A DNA stretch of 64,000 nt from positions 30,213,209 through 30,277,208 of the forward strand of contig CP114482.1 of NCBI GenBank assembly GCA_027186245.1, written 5' to 3'. Below the pieces are notes generated by a model, which had not been told where the DNA came from, made no database searches, and saw only the letters and a list, made by a program, of their open reading frames with translations. The position numbers were made by a program, and so were the translations under genes. The stretch comes from Coriaria nepalensis (Eukaryota > Streptophyta > Magnoliopsida > Cucurbitales > Coriariaceae). Shown one piece after another: positions 26,150-38,436 of this stretch; the stretch's first letter is position 1; each line of letters opens with the position of its first letter.

Positions 26150-26975
26150 AATTAGTGACTTGAAAAGACTCATTGACATGAATCAGAAATGAAACAAATG
26201 ACCACTTGCGCTAAAATGATCATTATCAAGTTATGTACGAAAGTCGGGTTCGAAGTGCAAAAATAGAATTCATTTTAATTGCTTTCAAACGAATTAGTGA
26301 CTTGCAAAGAGTCGTTGAGATAATGACTCTAAGATTAAACGAATTCATACTTGCCTTAAAAAATTCATAACCAAGCTATGCGCGAAAGTCATGTTTTAAA
26401 TGCGAAAATAGTATTCGCTCCAATGGGTTCCAAATAATTTATTTTCTTGAAAAAACTCATTGCCATGAATATAACATAAAACAAATGCATACTTGTCTTA
26501 AAAATATCATTAACAAGTGATTCAGAAAAGTAGTGTTTGAAGGGGAAAAATAGAATTCATTCGAATTGCTTTCAAATGAATTAGTGAGTTGAAAAGACTC
26601 ATTGACATGAATCTCAAATGAAACAAATGACTACTTGCCATAAAATGATCATTAGCAAGTTATGTACGAAAGCTGGGTTCGAAGTGCGAAAATAGAATTC
26701 ATTTTAATTGCTTTCAAATGAATTAGTGACATTCGAATAGACATTGAGATGATGACACTAAGATTAAACAAATTCATACTTGCCTTCAAAAAGTCATAAC
26801 CAAGCTATGCGTGAAAGTCATGTTTGAAATTCGTAAATAGTATTCGCTCCAATGGGTTCCAAATAATATATTTTCTTGAAAAAACTCATTGCGATGAATA
26901 TAACAGAAAACAAAAGCATACTTGTCTTAAAAAGATCATTAACAAGTGATTCACAAAAGTAGTGTTTGCAGCGCA
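26150..26975. repeat. Two-monomer segment copied from or to 3.88-4.70 kb
   Basis: Both monomers match, in the same order, the pair at about 3877-4702. The first shares 'gacttgcaaagagtcgttg', 'catgttttaaatgcg', 'cattatcaagttatg' and 'gaaggggaaaaatag'. The second shares 'cgaaagctgggttcg' and 'ttcgaatagacattg'. The offset is 22,273 bp at both of two separate landmarks, so the match runs through the junction between the monomers. Confidence 0.85.
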
Positions 26976-26990
26976 AAAATAGAATTCGTT

Positions 26991-27277
26991 CGAATTGCTT
27001 TCAAATGAATTAGTGACTTTCAAAGAGTCATTGAGATGATGACTCTAAGATTAAACAAATTCATACTTGCCTTCAAAAAATCATAACAAAGCAATGCGCG
27101 AAAGTCATGTTTGAAATGCGAAAATAGTATTCGTTCCAATGGGTTCCAAATAATTTATTTTCTTGAAAAAACTCATTGACATGAATGTAAGATAAAAGAA
27201 ATGCATACTTGTCTTAAAAAGATCATTAGCACATGACGCGCGAATGTGGTGTTTGAAGTAGAAAAATTGAATTCGTT
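26991..27277. repeat. Two-subunit unit (B-C2-like, A missing), 287 bp
   Basis: C1 with 'gtttgcagcgcaaaaatag' is joined to B with 'aaagagtcattgagatg'. The C that follows has 'agcacatgacgcgcg', a C2 copy in which the 'cacgtg' hexamer is changed. Confidence 0.92.
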
Positions 27278-27706
27278 CGAATGGCTTTCAAGTGAATTAG
27301 TGACTTGAAAAGACTCATTGGCATGAATCTCAAATGAAACAAATGACCACTTGCGCTAAAATGATCATTATCAAGTTATGTACGAAAGTCAGGTTCGAAG
27401 TGCGAAAATAGAATTCATTTTAATTGCTTTCAAATGAATCAGCGATTTTCAAAGAGACATTGAGATAATGACTCTAAGATTAAACAAATTCATACTTAAC
27501 TTAAAATAATCATATTCAAGCTATGCGCGAAAGTGGTGTTTGAAATGCGAAAATAGTACTCGCTGCAATGGCTTCCAAATAATTTATTTTCTTGAAAAAA
27601 CTCATTGACATGAATATAAGATAAAACAAATGCATACTTGTCTTAAATTGATCATTAGCACGTGATGCGCGAATGTGGTGTTTGAAGTGGAAAAATAGAA
27701 TTCGTT

Positions 27707-27993
27707 CGAATTGCTTTCAAATGAATTAGTGATTTTCAAAGAGACATTGAGATGATGACACTAACATTAAACAAATTCATACTTGCCTTCAAAAAATCAT
27801 AAGCAAGCAATGCGCGAAAGTCATGTTTGAAATGCGAAAATAGTATTCGCTCCAATGGGTTCCAAATACTTCATTTTCTTCAAAAAACTCATTTCTATGA
27901 ATATAACATAAAACAAATGCATACATGTTTTAAAAAGATCATTAACAAGTGATTCACAAAAGTAGTGTTTGAAGTGCAAAAATAGAATTCGTT
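27707..27993. repeat. Two-subunit unit (B-C1, A missing), 287 bp
   Basis: A C2 end is joined to B with 'gattttcaaagagacattg'. The B and C that follow carry 'aatacttcat', as in the units at 23700 and 29279, so the three share a common origin. Confidence 0.92.
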
Positions 27994-28568
27994 CGAATGA
28001 CTTTGAAATGAATTAGGGAGCTGAAAAGACTCATTGACATGCATCTCAAATGAAACAAATAACTACTTGCCCTAAGATGATCATTAGCAAGTTATGTACG
28101 AAAGTCGGGTTCGAAGTGCAAAAATAGAATTCATTTTAATTGCTTTCAAATGAATTAGTGACTTTCAAAGAGTCATTGAGATGATGACTCTAAGATTAAA
28201 CGAACTCATACTTGCCTTCAAAAATTCATAACGAAGCTATGCGCGAAAGTCATGTTTGAAATGCGAAAATAGTATTCGCTCCAATGGTTCCAAATAATTT
28301 ATTTTCTTGAAAAAACTCATTGACATGAATATAAGATAAAACAAATGCATACTTGTCTTAAATTGATCATTAGCACGTGACGCGCGAATGTGGTGTTTGA
28401 AGTGGAAAAATAGAATTCGTTCGAATTGCTTTCAAGTGAATTAGTGACTTGAAAAGACTCATTGACATGAATCTCAAATGAAACAAATGACCACTTGCAC
28501 TAAAATGATCATTATCAAGTTATGTACGAAAGTCGGGTTCGAAGTGCGAAAATAGAATTCATTTTAAT

Positions 28569-29729
28569 TGCTTTCAAATGAATCAGCGATTTTGAAAGAG
28601 ACATTGAGATAATGACTCTAAGATTAAACAAATTCATACTTGCCTTAAAATAATCATATTCAAGCTATGCGCGAAAGTGGTGTTTGAAATGCGAAAATAG
28701 TACTCGCTGCAATGGCTTCCAAATAATTTATTTTCTTGAAAAAACTCATTGACATGAATATAAGATAAAACAAATACATACTTGTCTTAAATTGATCATT
28801 AGCACGTGATGCGCGAATGTGGTGTTTGAAGTAGAAAAATAGAATTCATTCGAATTTCTTTCAACTGAATTAGTGAGTTGAAAAGACTCATTGACATGAA
28901 TCTCATATGAAAGAAATGACTACTTGCCCTTAAATGATCATTAACAAGTTATGTACGAAAGTCGGGTTCGAAGTACGAAAATAGAATCATTTTAATTGCT
29001 TTCAAATGAATTAGTGACTTTCAAAGAGACATTGAGATAATGACTCCAAGTTTAAACAAATTCATACTTGCCTTCAAAAAATCATAAACAAGCTATGCGC
29101 GAAAGTCATGTTTGAAACGCGAAAATACTATTCACTCTAATGGCTTCCATATAATTTATTTTCTTGAAAAAACTCATTGCCATGAACATAAGATAAAAGA
29201 AATGCATACTTGTGTTAAAAAGATCATTAGCACGTGATGCGCGAATGTGGTGTTTGAAGTGGAAAAATAGAATTCGTTCGAACTGCTTTCAAATGAATTA
29301 GTGATTTTCAAAGACACATTGAGATGATGACACTAAGATTAAACAAATTCATACTTGCCTTCAAAAAATCTTAAGCAAGCAATGCGCGAAAGTCATGTTT
29401 GAAATGCGAAAATAGTATTCGCTCCAATGGGTTCCAAATACTTCATGTTCTTCAAAAAACTCATTGCTATGAATATAACATAAAACAAATGCATACTTGT
29501 CTTAAAAAGATCATTAACAAGTGATTCACAAAAGTAGTGTTTGAAGTGCAAAAATAGAATTTGTTCGAATGACTTTCAAATGAATTAGGGAGTTGAAAAG
29601 ACTCATTGACATGCATCTCAAATGAAACAAATAACTACTTGCCCTAAGATGATCATTAGCAAGTTATGTACGAAAGTCGGGTTCGAAGTGCAAAAATAGA
29701 ATTCATTTTAATTTCTTTCAAATGAATTA
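28569..29729. repeat. Duplicated segment, right copy (offset 5,579 bp)
   Basis: Partner of 22990-24150. A shortened relative is seen at about 27.42-28.1 kb. From there the junction-to-junction distance to this copy is 1,572 bp, or 11 subunits. Confidence 0.87.
29279..29565. repeat. Two-subunit unit (B-C1, A missing), 287 bp
   Basis: A C2 end is joined to B with 'gattttcaaagacacattg'. It is the copy of the unit at 23700 (offset 5,579) and is related to that at 27707 (offset 1,572). Confidence 0.92.
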
Positions 29730-32700
29730 GTGACTTTCAAAGAGTCATTGAGATGATGACTCTAAGATTAAACGAACTCATACTTGCCTTCAAAAATTCA
29801 TAACCAAGCTATGCGCGAAAGTCATGTTTGAAATGCGAAAATAGTATTCGCTCCAATGGTTCCAAATGATTTATTTTCTTGAAAAAACTCATTGACATGA
29901 ATATAAGAGAAAACAAATGCATACTTGTCTTAAATTGATCATTAGCACGTGATGCGCGAATGTGGTGTTTGAAGTGGAACAATAGAATTCGTTCGAATTG
30001 CTTTCAAATGAATTAGTGAGTTGAAAAGACTCATTGACATGAATCTCAAATGAAACAAATGACTACTTGACCTAAAATGATCATTAGCAAGTTATGTACA
30101 AAAGTCGTGTTCGATGTGCGAAAAAAGAATTGATTTTAATTGCTTTCAAATGAATTAGTGATTTTACAACAGACATTGAGATGATGACTCTAAGATCAAA
30201 CAAATTCATACTTGCCTTAAAATAATCATATGCAAGCTATGCGCGAAAGTGGTGTTTGAAATGCGAAAATAGTATTCGCTCCAATGGGTTCCAAATAATT
30301 TATTTTCTTGAAAAAACTCATTGCCATGAATATAAGAGAAAATAAATGCATACTTGTCTTAAATTGATCATTAGCACTTGATGTGTGAATGTGGTGTTTG
30401 AAGTAGAAAAATTGAATTCCTTCGAATTGCTTTCAATAGAATTAGTGAGTTTAAAACACTCATTGACATGAATCTCAAATGAAACAAATGACTACCTGCG
30501 CGAAAATAATCATTCGCAAGTTATGTACGAAAGTCGGGTTCGAAGTGCAAAAATAGAATTCATTTTAATTGCTTTCAAATGAATTAGTGACTTTCAAAGA
30601 GTCATTGAGATGATGACTCTAAGATTAAACAAATTCATACTTGCTTTCAAAAAATCATAACCAAGCTATGCGCGAGAGTCATGCTTGAAATGCGAAAATA
30701 GTATTCGCTCCAATGGGTTCCAAATAATTTATTTTCCCGAAAAAACTCGTTGCCATGAATATAACATAAAACAAATGCATACTTGTCTTAAAAAGATCAT
30801 TAACAAGTGATTCACAAAAGTAGTGTTTGAAGTGGAAAAATAGAATTCGTTCGAATTGCTTTCAAATGAATTAGTGAGTTGAAAAGACTCATTGACATGA
30901 ATCTCAAATGAAACAAATGACTACTTGCCCTAAAATGATCATTAGCAAGTAATGTACAAAAGTCTGGTTCGAAGTGCGAAAATAGAATTCATTTTAATTG
31001 AATTCAAATGAATTAGTGACTTTCAAAGAGACATTGAGATGATGACTCTAAGATTAAACAAATTCATACTTGCCTTCAAAAAATCATAACCAAGCTATGC
31101 ATGAAAGACATGTTTGAAATGCGAAAATAGTATTCTCTCCAATGGGTTCCAAATAATTTATTTTCTTCAAAAACCTCATTGCCATGAATATAACATAAAA
31201 GAAATGCATACTTGTCTTAAAAAGATCATTAACAAGTGATTCACAAAAGTAGTGTTTGAAGTGGAAAAATAGAATTCGTTCGAATTGCTTTCAAATGCAT
31301 TAGTGAGTTGAAAAGACTCATTGACATGAATCTCAAATGAAACAAATGACTACTTGCCCTAAAATGATCATTAGCAAGTTATGTACGAAAGTCGGGTTCG
31401 AAGTGCGAAAATAGAAGTCATTTTAATTGCTTTCAAATGAATTAGTGACTTTCAAAGAGTCATTGAGATGATGACTCTAAGATTAAATGAATTCATACTT
31501 GCCTTCAAAAATTCATAACCAAGCTATGCGCGAAAGTAATTTTTGAAATGCGAAAATAGTATTCGCTCCAATGGGTTCCAAATAATTTATTTTCTTGAAA
31601 AAACTCATTGCCATGAATATAAGAGAAAATAAATGCATACTTGTCTTAGATTGATCATTAGCACCTGATGTGTGAATGTGGTGTTTGAAGTGGAAAAATA
31701 GAATTCCTTCGAATTGCTTTCAACAGAATTAGTAAGTTTAAAAGACTCATTGACATGAATCTCAAATGAAACAAATAACTACCTGCGCTAAACTAATCAT
31801 TCGCAAGTTATGTACGAAAGTCGGGTTCGAAGTGCAAAAATAGAATTCATTTTAACTGCTTTCAAATGAATTAGTGACTTTCAAAGAGTCATTGAGATGA
31901 TGACTCTAAGATTAGACAAATTCATACTTGCCTTCAAAATATCATAACCAAGCTGTGCGCGAAAGTCATGTTTGAAATGCAAAAATAGTATTCGCTCCGA
32001 TGGGTTCCCAATAATTTCTTGAAAAAACTCATTGCCATGAATATAACATAAAACAAATGCATACTTGTCTTAAAAAGATCATTAACAAGTGATAAACAAA
32101 AGTGGTGTTTGAAGTGCAAAAATATAATTCGTTCGAATTGGTTTCAAATGAATTAGTGACTTGAAAGGACTGATTGACATGAATCTCAAATGAAACAAAT
32201 GACTACTTCCCCTAAAATGATCGTTGGCAAGTTATGTACGAAAGTCGGGTTCGAAGTGCGAAAATAGAATTCATTTTAATTGCTTTCAATTGAATTAGTG
32301 ATTTTCAAAGAGACATTGAGATGATGACTCTAAGAATAAACAAATTCATACTTGCCTTCAAAAAATAATAACCAAGCTATGCGCGAAAGTCAAGTTTGAA
32401 ATGCGAAAATAGTATTCGCTCCAATGGGTTTCAAATAATTTAGTTTCTTGAAAAAACTCATTGCCATGAATATAACATAAAACAAATGCATACTTGTCTT
32501 AAAAAGATCATTAACAAGTGATAAACAAAAGTAGTGTTTGAAGTGTAAAAGTATAATTCGTTCGAATTGCTTTCAAATGAATTAGTGATTTGAAAAGACT
32601 CATTGACATGAATCTCGAATGAAACAAATGACTACTTGCGCTAAAATGACGATTAGCAAGTTATGTACGAAAGTTGGGTTCGAAGTGCGAAAATAGAATT

Positions 32701-32990
32701 CATTTTATTTGCTTTCAAATGAATTAGTGACTTTCAAAGAGACATTGAGTTGAGTACGCTAAAATTAAACAAATTCATACTGCCTTCAAAAAATCATAAC
32801 CAAGCTATGCGCGAAAGTCATGTTTGAAATGGGAAAATTGTATTCGCTCCAATGGGTTCCAAATAATTTAGTTTCTTAAAAAAACTCATTGCCATGAATA
32901 TAACATAAAACAAATACAAACTTGTCTTAAAAAGATCATTAACAAGTGATTCACAAAAGTAGTGTCTGAAGTGCAAAAATAGAATTAGTT

Positions 32991-33277
32991 CGAATTGCTT
33001 TCCAATGAATCAGTAACTTTCAAAGAGACATTGAGATGATGACTCTAAGATTAAACAAATTCATACTTGCGTTCAAAAAATCATAACCGAGCTATGCGCG
33101 AAAGTCGTGTTTGAAATGCATAAATAGTATTCACTCCAATGGGTTCCAAATAATTTATTTTCTTGAAAAAACTTATTGCCATGAATATAACATAAAACAA
33201 ATGCATACTTGTCATAAAAAGATCATTAACAAGTGATTCACAAAAGTAGTGTTTGAAGTGCGAAAATAGAATTCGTT
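32991..33277. repeat. Two-subunit unit (B-C1, A missing), 287 bp
   Basis: C1 ending 'agaattagttcg' is joined to B with 'gaatcagtaactttcaaag'. Both flanking C subunits are the C1 form, unlike most of the other short units. Confidence 0.92.
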
Positions 33278-34135
33278 CGAATTGCTTTCAAATGAATTAG
33301 TGACTTGAAAGGACTCATTGACATGAATCTCAAATGAAACAAATGACTACTTCCCCTAAAATCATCGTTAGCAAGTTATGTACGAAAGTCGGGTTCGAAG
33401 TGCGAAAATAGAATTCATTTTAATTGCTTTCAAATGAATTAGTGACTTTCAAAGAGACATTGAGATGATAACTCTAAGATTAAACAAATTCATACTTGCC
33501 TTCAAAAAATCATACCCAAGCTATGCCCAAAAGTCATCTTTGAAATGCGAAAATAGTATTCGCTTCAATGGGTTCCAAATAATTTATTTTCTTGAAAAAA
33601 CTCATTGCCATGAATATAACATAAAACAAATGCATACTTGTCTTAAAAAGATCATTAACAAGTGATTCACCAAAGTAGTGTTTGAAGTGCAAAAATAGAT
33701 ATCGTTCGAATTGCTTTCAAATGAATTAGTGACTTGAAAAGACTCATTGACATGAATCTCAAATGAAACAAATGACTACTTGTGCAAAAATGACGATTAG
33801 CAAGTTATGTACGAAGGTCGGTTTCGAAGTGCGAAAATAGAATTCATTTTAATTGCTTTCAAATGAATTAGTGACTTTCAAAGAGACATTGAGATGACTA
33901 CTCTAAGATTAGACAAATTCATACTTGCCTTCAAAATATCATAACCAAGCTGTGCGCGAAAGTCATGTTTGAAATGCAAAAATAGTATTCGCTCCGATGG
34001 GTTCCAAATAATTTAGTTTCTTGAAAAAACTCATTGCCCTGAATATAACATAAAACAAATGCATACTTGTCTTAAAAAGATCATTAACAGGTGATTCACA
34101 AAAGTAGTGTTTGAAATGCAAAAATAAAATTCGTT

Positions 34136-35284
34136 CGAATTGCTTTCAAATGAATTAGTGACTTTCAAAGAGACATTGACATGAATCTCAAATGAAACAA
34201 ATGGCTACTTGCCCAAAAATGATCATTAGCAAGTTATATATGAAAGTCGGGTTCGAAGTGCGAAAATAGAATTCATTTTAATTGCTTTCAAACGAATTAG
34301 TGACTTTCAAAGAGACATTGAGATGATGACTTTACGATTAAACAAATTCATACTTGCCTTCAAAAAAGCATAACCCAGCTATGCGCGAAAGTCATGTTTG
34401 AAATGCGAAAATAGTATTCGCTCCAATGGGTTCCAAATAATTTAGTTTCTTGAAAATACTCATTGCCATGAATATAACATAAAACAAATGCATACTAGTC
34501 TTAAAAAGATCATTAACAAGTGATTCACAAAAGTAGTGTTTGAAGTGCAAAAATAGAATTCGTTCGATTTGCTTTAAAATGAATTAGTGACTTGAAAAGA
34601 CTCATTGACATGAATCTCAAATCAAACAAATGACTACTTGCGCTAAAATGACCATTAGCTAGTTATGTACCAAAGTCGGGTTCGAAGTGCGAAAATAGAA
34701 TTCATTTTATTTGCTTTCAAATGAATTAGTGACTTTCAAAGAGACATTGAGATGATGACTCTAAGATTAAACAAATTCATACTTGCCTTCAAAATATCAT
34801 AACCAAGCTGTGCGCGAAAGTCATGTTTGAAATGCGAAAATAGTATTTGCTCCGATGGGTTCCAAATAAATTATTTTCTTGAAAAAACTCATTGATATGA
34901 ATATAAGATAAAACAAATCAATACTTGTCTTAAAAAGATCATTAGCACGTGATGCGCGAATGTGGTGGTGTTTGAAGTTGAAAATTAGAATTCGTTCGAA
35001 TTGTTTTCAAACGAATTAGTGACTTTCAAAGGAGACATTGATATGATGACTCTAAGATTAAACAAATTCATACTTGCCTTAAAAAAATCATAACCTAGCT
35101 ATGCGCGAAAGTCATGTTTGAAATGCATTAATAGTATTCGCTGCAATGGGTTCCAAATAATTTAGTTTCTTGAAAAAACTCATTGCCATGAATATAACAT
35201 AAAACAAATGCATACTTGTCTTAACAAGATCATTAACAGGTGATTCACAAAAGTAGTGTTTGAAATGCAAAAATAAAATTCGTT
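34136..35284. repeat. Eight-subunit variant of the 1,576-bp higher-order repeat (1,149 bp)
   Basis: The subunit order is A*-B-C1, A-B-C2, B-C1. A* is a chimeric A that begins like B ('ctttcaaagagacattg') and continues like A ('acatgaatctc'). It matches the 11-subunit repeat to its right except that one A-B-C1 trimer of 427 bp is absent. Either this is the older form or the trimer was lost. Confidence 0.85.
34997..35284. repeat. Two-subunit unit (B-C1, A missing), 288 bp
   Basis: C2 with the three-base expanded 'tgtggtggtgtttg' is joined to B with 'aaaggagacattgatatg'. It is the first of five such units that belong to the 34-41 kb higher-order repeats. Confidence 0.92.
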
Positions 35285-36571
35285 CGAATTGCTTTCAAAT
35301 GAATTAGTGACTTTCAAAGAGACATTGACATGAATCTCAAATGAAACAAATGGCTACTTGCCCAAAATGATCATTAGCAAGTTATGTACGAAAGTCGGGT
35401 TCGAAGTGCGAAAATAGAATTCATTTTAATTGCTTTCAAATGAATTAGTGACTTTCAAAGAGACATTGAGATGATGACTCTACGATTAAACAAATTCATA
35501 CTTGCCTTCAAAAAAGCATAACCCAGCTATGCGCGAAAGTCATGTTTGAAATGCGAAAATAGTATTCGCTCCAATGGGTTCCAAATAATTTAGTTTCTTG
35601 AAAATACTCATTGCCATGAATATAACATAAAACAAATGCATACTAGTCTTAAAAAGATCATTAACAAGTGATTCACAAAAGTAGTGTCTGAAGTGCAAAA
35701 ACAGAATTCGTTTGAATTGCTTTAAAATGAATTAGTGACTTGAAAAGACTCATTGACATGAATCTCAAATGAAACAAATGACTACTTGCACTAAAATGAC
35801 CATTAGCAAGTTATGTACGAAAGTCGGGTTCGAAGTGCGAAAATAGAATTCATTTTAATTGCTTTCAAATGAATTAGTGACTTTCAAAGCGACATTGAGA
35901 TGATGACTCTAGGATTAAACAAATTCATACTTGCCATCAAAATATCATAACCAAGCTGTGCGCGAAAGTCATGTTTGAAATGCGAAAATCGTATTTGCTC
36001 CGATGGGTTCCAAATAAATTATTTTCTTGAAAAAACTCATTGCCATGAATATAACATAAAAAATGCATACTTGTCTTAAAAAGATCATTAAGAAGTGATT
36101 CACCAGAGTAGTGTTTGCAGTGCAAAAATAGAATTCGTTCGAATTGCTTTCAAATGAATTAGTGAGTTGAAAAGACTCATTGACATGAATCTCAAATGAA
36201 ACAAATGACTACTTTCCCAAAAATGATCATTAGCAAGTTATTTACGAAAGTCGAGTTCGAAGTGCGAAAATAGAATTCATTTTAATTGAATTCAAATGAA
36301 TTAGTGACTTTCAAAGAGACATTGAGATGATGACTCTAAGATTAAACAAATTCATACTTGCCTTCAAAAAATCATGACCAAGCTATGCGCGAAAGTCATG
36401 TTTGAAATGCGAAAATAGTATTCGCTCAAATGGCTTCTAAATAATTTATTTTCTTGAAAAAACTCATTGATATGAATATAAGATAAAACAAATCAATACT
36501 TGTCTTAAAAAGATCATTAGCACGTGATGCGCGAATGTGGTGGTGTTTGAAGTTGAAAAATAGAATTCGTT

Positions 36572-36860
36572 CGAATTGTTTTCAAATGAATTAGTGACTT
36601 ACAAAAAAGACATTGATATGATGACGCTAAGATTAAACAAATTCATACTTGCCTTCAAAAAATCATAACCTAGCTATGCGTGATGGGTCATGTTTGAAAT
36701 GCATAAATAGTATTCGCTCCAATGGGTTCCAAATAATTTAGTTTCTTGAAAAAACTCATTGCCATGAATATAACATAAAAACAATGCATACTTGTCTTAA
36801 AAAGATCATTAACAGGTGATTCACAAATGTAGTGTTTGAAATGCAAAAATAAAATTCGTT
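36572..36860. repeat. Two-subunit unit (B-C1, A missing), 289 bp
   Basis: C2 ('tgtggtggtgtttg') is joined to B with 'gacttacaaaaaagacattg', which has extra A residues. It forms the last two subunits of the first 1,576-bp copy. Confidence 0.92.
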
Positions 36861-38148
36861 CGAATTGCTTTCAAATGAATTAGTGACTTTCAAAGAGACA
36901 TTGACATGTATCTCAAATGAAACAAATGGCTACTTGCCCAAAAATGATCATTAGCAAGTTAAGTACGAAAGTCGGGTTCGAAGTGCGAAAATAGAATTCA
37001 TTTTAATTGCTTTCAAATGAATTAGTGACTTTCAAAGAGACATTGAGATGATGACTCTACGATTAAACAAATTCATACTTGCCTTCAAAAAAGCATAACC
37101 CAGCTATGCGCGAAAGTCATGTTTGAAATGCGAAAATAGTATTCGCTCCAATGGGTTCCAAATAATTTAGTTTCTTGAAAATTCTCATTGCCATGAATAT
37201 AACATAAAACAAATGCATACTAGTCTTAAAAAGATCATTAACAAGTGATTCACAAAAGTAGTGTCTGAAGTGCAAAAACAGAATTCGTTTGAATTGCTTT
37301 AAAATGAATTAGTGACTTGAAAAGACTCATTGACATGAATCTCAAATGAAACAAATGACTACTTGCACTAAAATGACCATTAGCAAGTTATGTACGAAAG
37401 TCGGGTTCGAAGTGCGAAAATAGAATTCATTTTAATTGCTTTCAAATGAATTAGTGACTTTCAAAGCGACATTGAGATGATGACTCTAGGATTAAACAAA
37501 TTCATACTTGCCATCAAAATATCATAACCAAGCTGTGCGCGAAAGTCATGTTTGAAATGCGAAAATCGTATTTGCTCCGATGGGTTCCAAATAAATTATT
37601 TTCTTGAAAAAACTCATTGCCATGAATATAACATAAAAAATGCATACTTGTCTTAAAAAGATCATTAAGAAGTGATTCACAATAGTAGTGTTTGAAGTGC
37701 AAAATTAGAATTCGTTCAAATTGCTTTCAAATGAATTAGTGAGTTGAAAAGACTCATTGACATGAATCTGAAATGAAACAAATGACTACTTTCCCAAAAA
37801 TGATCATTAGCAAGTTATGTACGAAAGTCGGGTTCGAAGTGCGAAAATAGAATTCATTTTAATTGAATTGAAATGAATTAGTGACTTTCAAAGAGACATT
37901 GAGATGATGAATCTAAGATTAAACAAATTCATACTTGCCTTCAAAAAATCCTAACCAAGCTATGCGCGAAAGTCATGTTTGAAATGCGAAAATAGTATTC
38001 GCTCAAATGGCTTCTAAATAATTTATTTTCTTGAAAAAACTCATTGATATGAATATAAGATAAAACAAATCAATACTTGTCTTAAAAAGATCATTACCAC
38101 GTGATGCGCGAATGTGGTGGTGTTTGAAGTTGAAAAATAGAATTCGTT

Positions 38149-38436
38149 CGAATTGTTTTCAAATGAATTAGTGACTTTCAAAGAGACATTGATATGATGA
38201 CTCTAAGATTAAACAAATTCATACTTGCCTTCAAAAAATCATAACCAAGCTATGCGCGAAAGTCACGTTTGAAATGCATAAATAGTATTCGCTCCAATGG
38301 GTTCCAAATAATTTAGTTTCTTGAAAAAAACTCATTGCCATGAATATAACATAAAACAAATGCATACTTGTCTTAAAAAGATAATTAACAGGTGATTCAC
38401 AAAAGTAGTGTTTGAAATGCAAAAATAAAATTCGTT
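38149..38436. repeat. Two-subunit unit (B-C1, A missing), 288 bp
   Basis: Same junction type as the unit at 36572 and in the same place in the second 1,576-bp copy. The C2 before it reads 'accacgtgatgcgcg'. Confidence 0.92.

Larger units (their letters stand above)
15330..34135. repeat. Diverged mosaic block rich in C2 and in units lacking A
   Basis: From 15.33 kb the array changes character. Many units end in the C2 form of subunit C, with 'attgacatgaatataag' and 'agcacgtgatgcgcgaatg'; C2 copies are frequent to about 31.7 kb. Seven two-subunit units occur here and break the 429-bp phase. Neighbouring monomers differ more than in the blocks on either side. A 27-bp deletion in subunit B near 17188 joins 'aaagagac' to 'aaattcatac'. 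Several multi-monomer segments are duplicated inside the block (listed separately). From about 31.7 to 34.1 kb C1 returns, with marks such as 'gctgtgcgcgaaag' that carry on into the next block. Confidence 0.9.
35285..38436. repeat. Eleven-subunit higher-order repeat, 1,576 bp x 2
   Basis: Copies lie at 35285-36860 and 36861-38436, each exactly 1,576 bp. The subunit order is A*-B-C1, A-B-C1, A-B-C2, B-C1: three trimers and one dimer. Shared marks include 'gcataacccagctatgcg' and 'catactagtc' in the first trimer, 'gctgtgcgcgaaag' and the deleted 'aacataaaaaatgc' in the second, and 'caaatcaatacttg' with 'tgtggtggtgtttg' in the C2. The length is 11 times 143.3 and is not a multiple of 429. Confidence 0.93.
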
